64,000 bases of DNA from positions 62,001 to 126,000 of the forward strand of contig JAFYSZ010000001.1 in assembly GCA_017559135.1 (NCBI GenBank). The letters run 5' to 3'. The notes under the pieces were generated by a model, which saw only the letters and a program-made list of their open reading frames with translations, did no database searches and was not told the DNA's origin. A program made the translations under genes and the position numbers. Source of the stretch: Bacteroidales bacterium (GTDB lineage: Bacteria > Bacteroidota > Bacteroidia > Bacteroidales > P3). This document shows, piece after piece, positions 27,210 through 35,386 of this stretch (within the stretch, counting starts at the first letter, position 1; every line of letters starts with the position of its first letter).

Positions 27210-28019
27210 TTAGAAAGCAAAACAAGAGTAAGTAAAGGACAATAAACGTCTTTTTATAATGTCTCGCGATTCTATATGTCCCATGTGTCCGACATTATCT
27301 AAGATTAAAACTTCGGAATGTTTAGGTAGGCAAGATTGTGCAACGATCATGTCTAATTGAATGCGAGAATCTTGTTTTCCTATAATGAATAATATTGGGT
27401 AATCTGCATTTTTTAAAAGTTCTATCTTAGAAGTGCGAGCAGCAATGCCTTTTTGTGCAAGAATTAAGCCTTCTGCTTTTGATTCAAGTGCGGAATCTTG
27501 TAAGTCTTTTATCTCATAATAAAATTTATCGCGACTTGCGGGTGCGAAAAGGTTAGGAATGAAATTGATTATGAAGTTTGCACGATTTTGATTTATGATA
27601 TTGCAAGTTTGTTCGCGTTTTTCTTTTATGCTATTGCCATCTGCCAAGGCGTGAGAGTGAAGAAGACAAAGCCCTTTCAAATATTGAGGATAGTTTTCGG
27701 CAAATGCTAATGATATATAACCACCCATAGAATGCCCAACCATAACACACTCTTTTATGTCTAAGTGATCCAAAACTGTTTTAATGGCTTCGGCTTGTAA
27801 TTCCATAGTACTTGGGGTTTCTTCAAACCAACCGCTTTGTCCATGACCTAAAAGATCAATTGTAACTACTCTTATGTCTCGCATATATGCGAAAACGTAA
27901 TATGACCACACTCTTAAATCTGTCATAAACCCGTGAATCAAAACTAAAACGATGTCTCCATTACCCTCGTCTTGATAATGCAGATTTATTCCTTTGAAAT
28001 CTAATGTGTGATGTGTCAT
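27210..28019 (-). CDS. Alpha/beta hydrolase
   Basis: 269 residues. Oxyanion loop LIHGFMTDLRVW near 28-39, the DLLGHGQSGW block, the nucleophile elbow GHSMGGYIS (Ser near 97), a lid region of helices, an acid in the strand LFIIGKQDSRI and a catalytic His in NVGHMGHIES. No signal peptide, so cytoplasmic. Substrate cannot be told from sequence. It ends 5 bp before the MATE-M23 gene, so the two are probably co-transcribed. A -7-like box TATTTTTG lies upstream on the minus strand (28058-28051), without a clear -33 partner. Confidence 0.88.
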   Translation of the reverse strand: MTHHTLDFKGINLHYQDEGNGDIVLVLIHGFMTDLRVWSYYVFAYMRDIRVVTIDLLGHGQSGWFEETPSTMELQAEAIKTVLDHLDIKECVMVGHSMGGYISLAFAENYPQYLKGLCLLHSHALADGNSIKEKREQTCNIINQNRANFIINFIPNLFAPASRDKFYYEIKDLQDSALESKAEGLILAQKGIAARTSKIELLKNADYPILFIIGKQDSRIQLDMIVAQSCLPKHSEVLILDNVGHMGHIESRDIIKRRLLSFTYSCFAF

Positions 28020-28182
28020 TTATTTTCTTTTTTTTTATTGTAAGAGACTACAAAAATATAAGTTATCTTTGAATTACGAAAGTTTTTTGCCGAAAATATG
28101 ACAAAATGCTATTATTTTTGCACGAAAAAACTTCTTAGAATTAAAGTTTATGTAAATTTGTACGGTGTAAAACTAAGTAATT

Positions 28183-29187
28183 ATGGAGAAAAGAAATCTT
28201 AAATCGTTAAACACCTTTGCAATAGATTGTGTTGCGAAAAAATTTGTTGAGTTTGATTCGGAAAAAGACTTTGAAAAAATTGATAAAGCGTATAGAGAAT
28301 CGGAAAAAGTACACATTCTTGCAGGAGGAAGCAATACTGTGTTTTTGAATAAGGAGTTTGACGGCACTATAATAAAGATTGAAAATAAAGGAAAAACAAT
28401 AATTTCTGAGGAAGTGGACTCTGTGGCTGTGGAAGTAAACTCTGGCGAAAATTGGGCAGAGTTTGTGCGTTGGGCGTGCTTGAATGGATTTTCAGGATTA
28501 GAGAATTTGGCTGCTATTCCTGGACAAGTTGGTGCTTCTCCTGTACAAAACATTGGGGCATACGGCTCGCAAGTTGCCGATCGCATACTTTGGGTTGAGG
28601 TTCACAATATGAAAACCTCTGATAATTATAGAATAATGAATGCAGATTGCGAGTTTGATTATCGTTTTTCGCGTTGGAAAACCTCTCATAAAGAAGAATT
28701 GATTTATAAAGTGGTTTTCTTGTTAGATAAAGTCTTTCGACCACAGTTAGATTACGCTGCAATTCGCTCATATTTGGAAGAAAATAAAATAAATGAAGTT
28801 TCTCCTTTGCAGATGTGTGATATTGTTACCGAAATCCGTAATTCTAAGTTGCCAGACCCTGAAATATTACCAAATGCAGGTTCTTTTTTTAAAAATCCCA
28901 CTATTAGCCAAGAACAATTTGAAGATTTGAAACAAAGATTTCCTCAAATAGTGAGTTTTTCTCAGCCAAATGCAGTGAAATTATCAGCTGCTTGGTTGAT
29001 AGAGCAATGTGGTTTCAAGGGTGAACGCTACAATCATCTTGGAATGCACGCAAAACAAGCCTTGGTAATGGTTAATTATGGCGATGCAACAGGAGAAGAT
29101 GTTTTGAATTTTGCGAATTTGGTAATAGAAAAGGTGGAAGAAAAGTTTGGAGTAAGACTTGAAATAGAAGCACACTTGATTAAATAA
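28183..29187 (+). CDS. murB: UDP-N-acetylenolpyruvoylglucosamine reductase MurB
   Basis: 334 residues, the longer (E. coli-like, type I) form. Makes UDP-MurNAc for peptidoglycan using NADPH and FAD. FAD-binding blocks: HILAGGSNTVFL (about 45) and NLAAIPGQVGASPVQNIGAYG (about 108-128). Catalytic Ser in GSFFKNP, Arg and Tyr in DYRFSRWK, and Glu in LEIEAHLI at the end. A promoter-like TAAATTTG lies at 28153-28160. It is followed 14 bp later by a hypothetical gene. Confidence 0.96.
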   Translation: MEKRNLKSLNTFAIDCVAKKFVEFDSEKDFEKIDKAYRESEKVHILAGGSNTVFLNKEFDGTIIKIENKGKTIISEEVDSVAVEVNSGENWAEFVRWACLNGFSGLENLAAIPGQVGASPVQNIGAYGSQVADRILWVEVHNMKTSDNYRIMNADCEFDYRFSRWKTSHKEELIYKVVFLLDKVFRPQLDYAAIRSYLEENKINEVSPLQMCDIVTEIRNSKLPDPEILPNAGSFFKNPTISQEQFEDLKQRFPQIVSFSQPNAVKLSAAWLIEQCGFKGERYNHLGMHAKQALVMVNYGDATGEDVLNFANLVIEKVEEKFGVRLEIEAHLIK

Positions 29188-29201
29188 ACAAAAATAAATA
29201 A

Positions 29202-29804
29202 ATGGAAATGAAAATAACGATAGAAGAATTTTGGAATCGCTTTAAAGAAAAAAGTGATAAGTTAATGGATTTAGATTCTCTTAATTCAGAAGATAGAGAC
29301 GAGATTTTAAACTCTGTTGATAGTGATTTGAAACAATATAGCGAAGGATTGTCTTTGGAAATAGGTAAATTAGGAACAAATGGTCGCAAATTAACTCTCT
29401 CAGCAGACGGAGATATAGATTATTTTGAGGATTTGATAAATCTTTATGAGCAATCGCCTATATTAGATTTTTGGGATATTGTCGCTTTTAAGCAAGGTAA
29501 AGGTGCAAATGTCAGTATTAGTTTTGAAAACTATCATTTGAGTAGTAAGAAAATGTGGTTTATGCCAATGGAAAATGAAGAAGATGCAGAAATGTTAGGA
29601 CTTCAAATAGCATTAGAGGCAGAAGAAACAGAAGATGAGGATTTGTTAGTTGCGGTTTACTCACTTATTGAAGAGATGATAGGCGAATATGAATGTGCAA
29701 CAATGTTATCTTACTTTGAATTGACTAAAATTTCTGGTAATATGGAAGAAAAAGGATTTAAACCTTTGACAGAATTACCCGAATTTATAGAAATGTTATC
29801 ATAA
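29202..29804 (+). CDS. Acidic hypothetical protein downstream of murB
   Basis: 200 residues, strongly acidic, no signal peptide or membrane helix. Central block LTLSADGDIDYFEDLINLYEQSP then FWDIVAFKQGKG. This pattern of a strand, an SADG turn and 'iiAFKQ' resembles small cytoplasmic proteins that often occur as immunity-like or DUF695-type folds, but the match is weak. Probably co-transcribed with murB, then a strong terminator. Confidence 0.7.
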   Translation: MEMKITIEEFWNRFKEKSDKLMDLDSLNSEDRDEILNSVDSDLKQYSEGLSLEIGKLGTNGRKLTLSADGDIDYFEDLINLYEQSPILDFWDIVAFKQGKGANVSISFENYHLSSKKMWFMPMENEEDAEMLGLQIALEAEETEDEDLLVAVYSLIEEMIGEYECATMLSYFELTKISGNMEEKGFKPLTELPEFIEMLS

Positions 29805-29815
29805 AACAATGAATA

Positions 29816-29855
29816 AAAGCCTTTACTTACCAAAATTAGTAAAGGCTTATTTGAT
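29816..29855. terminator. Bidirectional terminator overlapping the stop of the converging gene
   Basis: AAGCCTTTACT (29817-29827) pairs with AGTAAAGGCTT (29838-29848). The stop codon and last three codons of the minus-strand gene (ending at 29836) are within the hairpin. Confidence 0.88.
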
Positions 29856-32001
29856 TTATAGCGTTTAAGTATTCATCTGCTAATTCATTCTTACCATTTT
29901 TTCTGTAATGTCTTTCTAAATAAGAATAAAGTTTTATATACGCATCTTTGTCATTAAGTCCCATTTTTTTGTATAGTTTAAATAGCATTCCAAGGGTGTT
30001 TTCGTCCGCAATATCCATATCAATTACTTTAAGTAAATAACTTTCTGCTTTTTCAGGTTCGCCTAATTGAAATAGAATGCTTGCAGTCAATTCGTAAGCT
30101 TTAATATATTTAGGATTATATAGGGTGATTAAATCATTTAATACATACATAGATTCATTTACTTGGTCTTTCATCAATAGGGCAAAGGCTTTGTAATAAT
30201 TAGCACCCTCGTGTTCTGGATTATATTTTAGGATTCTATTAAGGAGTGTAAGAGATGAATCTGCACGTTCAAGATATAGCGTATCTTCTTCTTGTGCTTT
30301 GAAAAGATATATTTGACTTGAATTTAAAAGTGCTGTTTCGTTCAAACTATCTTTTCTTAATGCAATTTCATAGTGATATAAAGCAGTATCTAATTTCTCA
30401 TTATTTCTTGCAATTGTGCCATATAAATCGTTTTTGTCTTCTCTTTTTAAAACTATACAAATAGGAAGATTATCTACTTCAACGCTATAAACAGTATTTT
30501 TAGGAGGAAAAGTTCCTTTTAGTAAGTGAGAAGGATAAATTCCGGTGTTACAAAAAATCGCATAATCCCAATCAAATTCTCCTTTCTCGTTCCAACGAAC
30601 AAATTCTGTCTTAAATTTTGTTGTGTCATTGCGAAAATAATATTCAAGAATAGGTCTGTGCCAACAAGCAACGATAATTTTTTCCTGAGATGCGGAATCT
30701 TTTTCTGCATTGTCAATTACCCATTCGCAGGCTTCTCTTAAAGAATGATAATAGTAGTCTAATTCATATTTTCCGTATGCTCCTTTTGTTGAACCGCATA
30801 GTTGATTGAAATAAACGTATTGATAAGGATTGTTTCTTACTGAATGAGAAATAGGGTGGAAAGAAAGAATAGCAAAACAACAAACAACTATTATTTTAAT
30901 GTACTTGTTTTTTATCAAATCTATTAGAGTTGAAATTCCAAGTGAGGCAAGTACAACAAGAGGTAAGTAAACGAAAATAAGATGACGCCAACCTCCGTAA
31001 ACATTTGAGTTGTTCGCTGTTATCCAAACAAGAGGGAAGATTGTAGAGAAAAGTAAAACGAAATGTAAAAACCAATTTTTTCGATTGTGATAAAGAAAAG
31101 CCAAAGATAAAACAAAGCCTAATAGAACCACAATAGGAATTGTGATTAACATATACTTGCAAGAATAATACCAAGGTAAGTCATTTGACCATTGAGCAAC
31201 GCCTTCAAAGTTTTGACGAATGAAAATATCAAATTTATTCATATTGAAAAAGGCGTCAAGTACGTTTGAGAAAACTCCTTCTAAGGCGTATGGCCATACA
31301 AGTACGGTTAAGAAATAGGAAACTACGCAAATCCCGAGAGAAATTAAGAGTGTTTTAAAGAAAACAGGTTTTAATTCTTTTCTTTTGTAGATATAATATA
31401 CTATTGCAAATAATCCTAAGTAAGCAATCATTAAAAGACCTCCTACACGAACCGAAGTAGTTAGGAAAATTGAGAGAGTAAGCATTAAAATTGTTGAAAT
31501 TTTGAACTTAGGCAGTGTCTCCAAAAATTTTATTATGTAATAAATAGACATAATAGAGAAAGTGGCAAAAGGAATGTCTTTAAGATTGTTGAAAGCGTGT
31601 CCAATAAATCGAGGAGAGATTAAAAATAAAATTACAGTTATGGTCGCCGCTTTCCAACCGCCTAATTTTTTTGCCAAAAGTGCAGAGAAAAATATCCCTA
31701 ACCAAGCAATGATGTTGCAAAACAAGTGTCGGACAGTCATATAGTTGTCAATACCAAATGTTTTTATGATTAACTGAATGATAGTGTCTGGTAATTGACT
31801 ATAATATGGTAAATTGTTTTGTTCTGTTATGGTTGCGGCAGTTTTATCCTCGCCAAGGGTTTTGTAATAATTGAAAACATCTTCTGAATGATTTACATGA
31901 AAATATTCATCGCCCGATGCTCCAGCACCAAGTCCACATATAACCAAATAAAGCAAGGCAATAACAGCCGAAATAATGAAAATATTTTTCCAATTCTTCA
32001 T
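29836..32001 (-). CDS. GT-C type glycosyltransferase (GT39/PMT-like) with C-terminal TPR
   Basis: 721 residues. About 11 membrane helices (10-400). The first loop has GASGDEYFHV, whose Asp-Glu is the catalytic acid motif expected in GT-C enzymes using polyprenyl-phosphate sugars. Residues 430-540 form a periplasmic domain (IIVACWHRPILEYYF). At least four TPR-like helices follow (about 545-715; LDTALYHYEIALRKD, ANYYKAFALLM, PEKAESYLLKVIDMD). It transfers a sugar on the periplasmic side to glycan or protein; the acceptor is unknown. The O-antigen ligase divergent from it supports an envelope-glycan role. Confidence 0.8.
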   Translation of the reverse strand: MKNWKNIFIISAVIALLYLVICGLGAGASGDEYFHVNHSEDVFNYYKTLGEDKTAATITEQNNLPYYSQLPDTIIQLIIKTFGIDNYMTVRHLFCNIIAWLGIFFSALLAKKLGGWKAATITVILFLISPRFIGHAFNNLKDIPFATFSIMSIYYIIKFLETLPKFKISTILMLTLSIFLTTSVRVGGLLMIAYLGLFAIVYYIYKRKELKPVFFKTLLISLGICVVSYFLTVLVWPYALEGVFSNVLDAFFNMNKFDIFIRQNFEGVAQWSNDLPWYYSCKYMLITIPIVVLLGFVLSLAFLYHNRKNWFLHFVLLFSTIFPLVWITANNSNVYGGWRHLIFVYLPLVVLASLGISTLIDLIKNKYIKIIVVCCFAILSFHPISHSVRNNPYQYVYFNQLCGSTKGAYGKYELDYYYHSLREACEWVIDNAEKDSASQEKIIVACWHRPILEYYFRNDTTKFKTEFVRWNEKGEFDWDYAIFCNTGIYPSHLLKGTFPPKNTVYSVEVDNLPICIVLKREDKNDLYGTIARNNEKLDTALYHYEIALRKDSLNETALLNSSQIYLFKAQEEDTLYLERADSSLTLLNRILKYNPEHEGANYYKAFALLMKDQVNESMYVLNDLITLYNPKYIKAYELTASILFQLGEPEKAESYLLKVIDMDIADENTLGMLFKLYKKMGLNDKDAYIKLYSYLERHYRKNGKNELADEYLNAINQISLY

Positions 32002-32128
32002 CTCAAAAATCTTTTGTTTAGGTTAGCAAAAATAACACTTAAATTTGGAACAATAAAACAAAGAAATAATTTTTTAATTCTATGATTTATTTTGTAATTT
32101 TGCAGAGATAAAAAAAATAACTTAAAAA

Positions 32129-33370
32129 ATGAAAGAAATTATTCATAAGTCCATATATCCTTTGCTGATTTTTGCAGGATTTTCAATTAGTCTGCCACCG
32201 CTTTTTAAATCACTTTCTTTGTCTTTATTGCTATTGATTTTAGTAATCAATTTGATTGTAAATAGAAATCAAACGTATTTTTCAAAAATTCTTAGTCCTA
32301 AAAATTCTTTGTTTTATTTGGCATTGTTTTATCTGCTTTATTGTGTAGGAATGTTTTATACCTCTGATTTAAAAGAAGGAATAAAGGATTTAACAATAAA
32401 ACTTCCTTTGATTATTTTACCTATTGCTGCTTGCCTTATGCCAAAACGCATAATCACAAAAAACAGATTATGGAAATTATTCTTAGCCTTTGCCGTAGGA
32501 TTGTTTGTTATGCAAGTTTATAGTTTAGTTGTAGCATTGACTAATGCTTTTTCAGCAGAAGGGTTTGATGTAAAACAAATATTATACACAAGATTGGCAA
32601 GAAAAATCCATTCTACATATTTCTCTCTCTTTACTTGCACTGCTTTGCTTGGCTTTTATCTAATTCCTTTGAAATATTTGTTAAAATCAAAGAAAGGTTC
32701 AATGTTTTTAAAATTAGTGATAATGTCGTGGTTGGCTGTTTTTAATGTTTTATTGAGTTCAAGAATAGGAGTAATTGCGATGTTGATAGCGTTTATTGTT
32801 ATTTTATTCAATGAACTTGTTATTAGAAGACGTTTTTTCAATGCTTTGACTTATTTTTGTGTTTGTTGCGTATTTGTAATCTCTTTCTTTGTTGTGAAAA
32901 ATCTTAATAATCGTTACGAAAACATAGTGTCAAAAACTCAAATTACAAAAGAAAGTGGAAATAAAATAGTGGATAGTGTTTCTCAACGTAGTTTTATTTA
33001 TGGAAATGTAGGGGGAATGATTAAGAAAAGTTCTGTTTTTGGAGTAGGAACAGGCGATGTGAAAGAAGAATTAGAAGAATTTTATAAAGAAAAAGGTGTA
33101 GATTTTGGACGATACCTTAATCCTCATAATCAATTCTTGCAAACAGCATTTGCAATCGGTGTTTTAGGGCTTGTTTGCTTTGTTGTTATGTTGTTTGCTT
33201 TTAGTTGGGGATTTTGGAATAAAGATTCATTGATTTATCTCTTCGCAATAGGAATGTTATGCGTTTATATGATGACAGAATCTATAATAGAAAGACAGCA
33301 AGGCGTACATTTTGTGGCATTTTTCTTGACTTGGCTTTCGATGTTTAAGAAAATAAAAAGAGAGGTGTAA
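32129..33370 (+). CDS. O-antigen ligase family protein (Wzy/WaaL-like)
   Basis: 413 residues with 10-12 membrane helices. A large periplasmic loop (about 265-335) contains RSFIYGNVGGMIKKSSVFGVGTGD and then NPHNQFLQTAFAIGVLGLV, whose HNxFL motif is the hallmark of the O-antigen ligase/polymerase family. A -7 box TAATTTTG sits at 32095-32102, but no clear -33 element. Adds or polymerises lipid-linked glycan at the outer face of the inner membrane. Whether ligase or polymerase cannot be told from sequence. Confidence 0.85.
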   Translation: MKEIIHKSIYPLLIFAGFSISLPPLFKSLSLSLLLLILVINLIVNRNQTYFSKILSPKNSLFYLALFYLLYCVGMFYTSDLKEGIKDLTIKLPLIILPIAACLMPKRIITKNRLWKLFLAFAVGLFVMQVYSLVVALTNAFSAEGFDVKQILYTRLARKIHSTYFSLFTCTALLGFYLIPLKYLLKSKKGSMFLKLVIMSWLAVFNVLLSSRIGVIAMLIAFIVILFNELVIRRRFFNALTYFCVCCVFVISFFVVKNLNNRYENIVSKTQITKESGNKIVDSVSQRSFIYGNVGGMIKKSSVFGVGTGDVKEELEEFYKEKGVDFGRYLNPHNQFLQTAFAIGVLGLVCFVVMLFAFSWGFWNKDSLIYLFAIGMLCVYMMTESIIERQQGVHFVAFFLTWLSMFKKIKREV

Positions 33371-33389
33371 ATCTTACACCTCTCTTTTT
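33357..33389. terminator. Bidirectional terminator between convergent genes
   Basis: Fifteen-base stem 33357-33371/33375-33389 (core AGAGAGGTGTAA with TTACACCTCTCT), 3-nt loop. The ligase stop codon lies in the left arm. Confidence 0.88.
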
Positions 33390-33404
33390 GTAATTTATTG
33401 AATT

Positions 33405-33812
33405 TTATTCATCATCTTCTTCGTCATCTTCGTCATCGTCATCTGCCACATCGTCAACGCCTGAATAATCTCCGTGAACTAAAACAAATTTATCTTGACC
33501 TATTTTTTCTTCTTCCTCTTCTTCTGCGTGCGCACTAACTATTTCGTCATCGTTCTTTGATGTGCCTAAAATTTCTTTATCAAATTCTTCTTCGGTAAAC
33601 TTAGAATCTATTACAACATCAACTTTCACCATATAAATAGCCTCATCTGTTTCAAGAGGAACTACATACAATGGAGTACCATCTGGTTTCATTATTTTTT
33701 GTGCATAATCCGCATATCCATCTCCGTACTTTTCTTCAAATAAGTCAATGGCTTCTTGTGGTAAGTTTTGATAACTGATTATCGAACGTTTCTTTTGTAT
33801 TACTTTTTTCAT
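33405..33812 (-). CDS. Small acidic-tailed conserved protein
   Basis: 135 residues, no signal peptide. A compact N-terminal part (1-80; LPQEAIDLFEEKYGDGYADY, then a strand-rich 'PLYVVPLETDEAIYMVKVDV') is followed by a long acidic region with EEEEEE and a C-terminal run of Asp/Glu. Highly acidic tails of this sort often contact basic nucleic-acid-binding proteins. I recognise no family. The 120-bp space upstream contains a perfect 8-bp hairpin (33833-33840/33844-33851). Confidence 0.75.
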   Translation of the reverse strand: MKKVIQKKRSIISYQNLPQEAIDLFEEKYGDGYADYAQKIMKPDGTPLYVVPLETDEAIYMVKVDVVIDSKFTEEEFDKEILGTSKNDDEIVSAHAEEEEEEKIGQDKFVLVHGDYSGVDDVADDDDEDDEEDDE

Positions 33813-33932
33813 ATTATGCGATTAAATTTTTTGCAATATTAAGAATATTGCTTTTAATGCAAAATAAAATTAAGGTTTTTTTTTTAATACTATTTATAAT
33901 ATTTTGTCTTTCAGAAGCATAAAATATCCACT

Positions 33933-34781
33933 TTATAACATTATTGTTATCGTTCCATTGAATATTTTTTTGTTTTTACCTTCTTTTATCAATAATTTGT
34001 AGAAATATGTGCCTTCTTCTATGTTTGCAGCGTCCCAATCGTTGTTGTATGGTGAGGATTGAAAGATTATTCTTCCTTTTTGATTGAAAATAATGATTTC
34101 ATTGTCGGGATAAGCTTCTAAATTCTCTATTCTGAATATATCATTTATGCCATCATTATTAGGACTTACGAAGTTTGGTCGTTTAATCTTTGGCTCAAAC
34201 ACTTCTTCTTGTATAGGGGTTGTTTCTTCTTGTATAATTTGATTTTCTTCTATTGGTTTATTTTCTGCAATAGAAGTTTTGACAGGAGCAGGCTCGTGTT
34301 TGACTTGTGGTTGTTCTATTATTTTAGTCTCAATCTTTGTTTCAGTAATTTCTATCGGCATAGAAGTTGTGTCAATAGGTGTGATTTCAGAAAGTATAGG
34401 GGTTGTAATTGTTTCTTGTTTTGTTATAGGAGTGTTTTTTGTAATGATTAGAGTTGTAGTGTCAAACGTTGTTTCGATTTCTTTTTGAAGTTGTGGTTTT
34501 GTTTCAACTATTGTAGTCTGTGGAGTATCGTTTTTTTGAAGATTGTCGTAGATTAAATAGCCTCCAACCGAAGCTGCACCAACGCCACAACTAACGGCTA
34601 TTACTTTTAGTGTTGTACTGAAAGTAGAACTTGTATTTGAAATAATGTTTTGTGCATTTGTATCAATGTTTGTGCTTTGTGGAGCATTGTTTAGATTGTT
34701 TTCTATTTTGTTCCACAAGTTTTCAGGAGCTTTAACATTAATATTGCTCATTTTTTCCTTGAATAAATCTTCTATTTTCAT
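33933..34781 (-). CDS. Anti-sigma-like membrane protein ending in a T9SS type B (CHU_C) domain
   Basis: 282 residues. Cytoplasmic N-terminus (1-50) with MKIEDLFKEKMSNINVKAPENLW, as in anti-sigma regions of Bacteroidota. A membrane helix follows (about 57-77; VIAVSCGVGAASVGGYLIY), then a Thr/Pro/Glu-rich periplasmic linker (85-195), and a complete gliding-motility-type C-terminal domain: FVSPNNDGINDIFRIENLEAYPDNEIIIFNQKG, NNDWDA, GTYFYKL. Coupled to the ECF sigma gene by a TAATG overlap. The sorting domain on a protein held in the inner membrane is odd: see findings. Confidence 0.85.
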   Translation of the reverse strand: MKIEDLFKEKMSNINVKAPENLWNKIENNLNNAPQSTNIDTNAQNIISNTSSTFSTTLKVIAVSCGVGAASVGGYLIYDNLQKNDTPQTTIVETKPQLQKEIETTFDTTTLIITKNTPITKQETITTPILSEITPIDTTSMPIEITETKIETKIIEQPQVKHEPAPVKTSIAENKPIEENQIIQEETTPIQEEVFEPKIKRPNFVSPNNDGINDIFRIENLEAYPDNEIIIFNQKGRIIFQSSPYNNDWDAANIEEGTYFYKLLIKEGKNKKIFNGTITIML

Positions 34782-35329
34782 TACCTTTTCCTATTTTGTT
34801 CTATTTGTGTTAATAGATCTTTTAGTTTTAATTTACTTCTATGTATCTCTACTCTGACTGAGCTTTCGTTTATTTTTAATATTTCTGCAATTTCTTTTGA
34901 TTTATACCCGTCAATTGCATACATATTGAATATTATTCTTTGTTGGTCTTTGAGTTGTTGCAAGCAACATTGCAATTCTTCGTATGAAAATTTATATTTT
35001 GATTCTATTTCTACGTTTTCAGAGTATTCTTCTACTAATATTTCGTTTTCTCTTCGTCTTATTTCTTTATGGTATGAGTTTATACAAGTGTTAATCATTA
35101 TTCTTTTTACCCAACTTCTAAAATTACCATTTGAAAAAAGGGAGATTTTCTTAAATATTTGGGTAAAGCCTTCTATAAACATATCCTCAGCATCAGAAGA
35201 GCTTAATGCGTATCTGTTACAGATGGAAAATAGTTCATCTTTGTATAAATCAAATATGCTCTGCTGTGCTTTTTTTTCGCCAGCCTTACATAGTTCTATT
35301 AGTGTGTTTAGTTCTTGTTCTTTAATCAT
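34781..35329 (-). CDS. ECF-type RNA polymerase sigma factor
   Basis: 182 residues. Sigma region 2: AQQSIFDLYKDELFSICNRY, then DAEDMFIEGFTQIFKKI and NFRSWVKRIMINTCINSY. Linker rich in charged residues. Region 4: LKDQQRIIFNMYAIDGYKSKEIAEILKINESSVRVEIHRSK, a helix-turn-helix. The partner gene just downstream encodes the membrane-bound anti-sigma-like protein, so this factor probably responds to an envelope signal. No consensus promoter was seen upstream, which would fit autoregulation. Confidence 0.93.
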   Translation of the reverse strand: MIKEQELNTLIELCKAGEKKAQQSIFDLYKDELFSICNRYALSSSDAEDMFIEGFTQIFKKISLFSNGNFRSWVKRIMINTCINSYHKEIRRRENEILVEEYSENVEIESKYKFSYEELQCCLQQLKDQQRIIFNMYAIDGYKSKEIAEILKINESSVRVEIHRSKLKLKDLLTQIEQNRKR

Positions 35330-35386
35330 CTCATATATAAGACAAAAAAAAGATTAAAAACGTTACAAATAGAGCAAAAAAATTTT

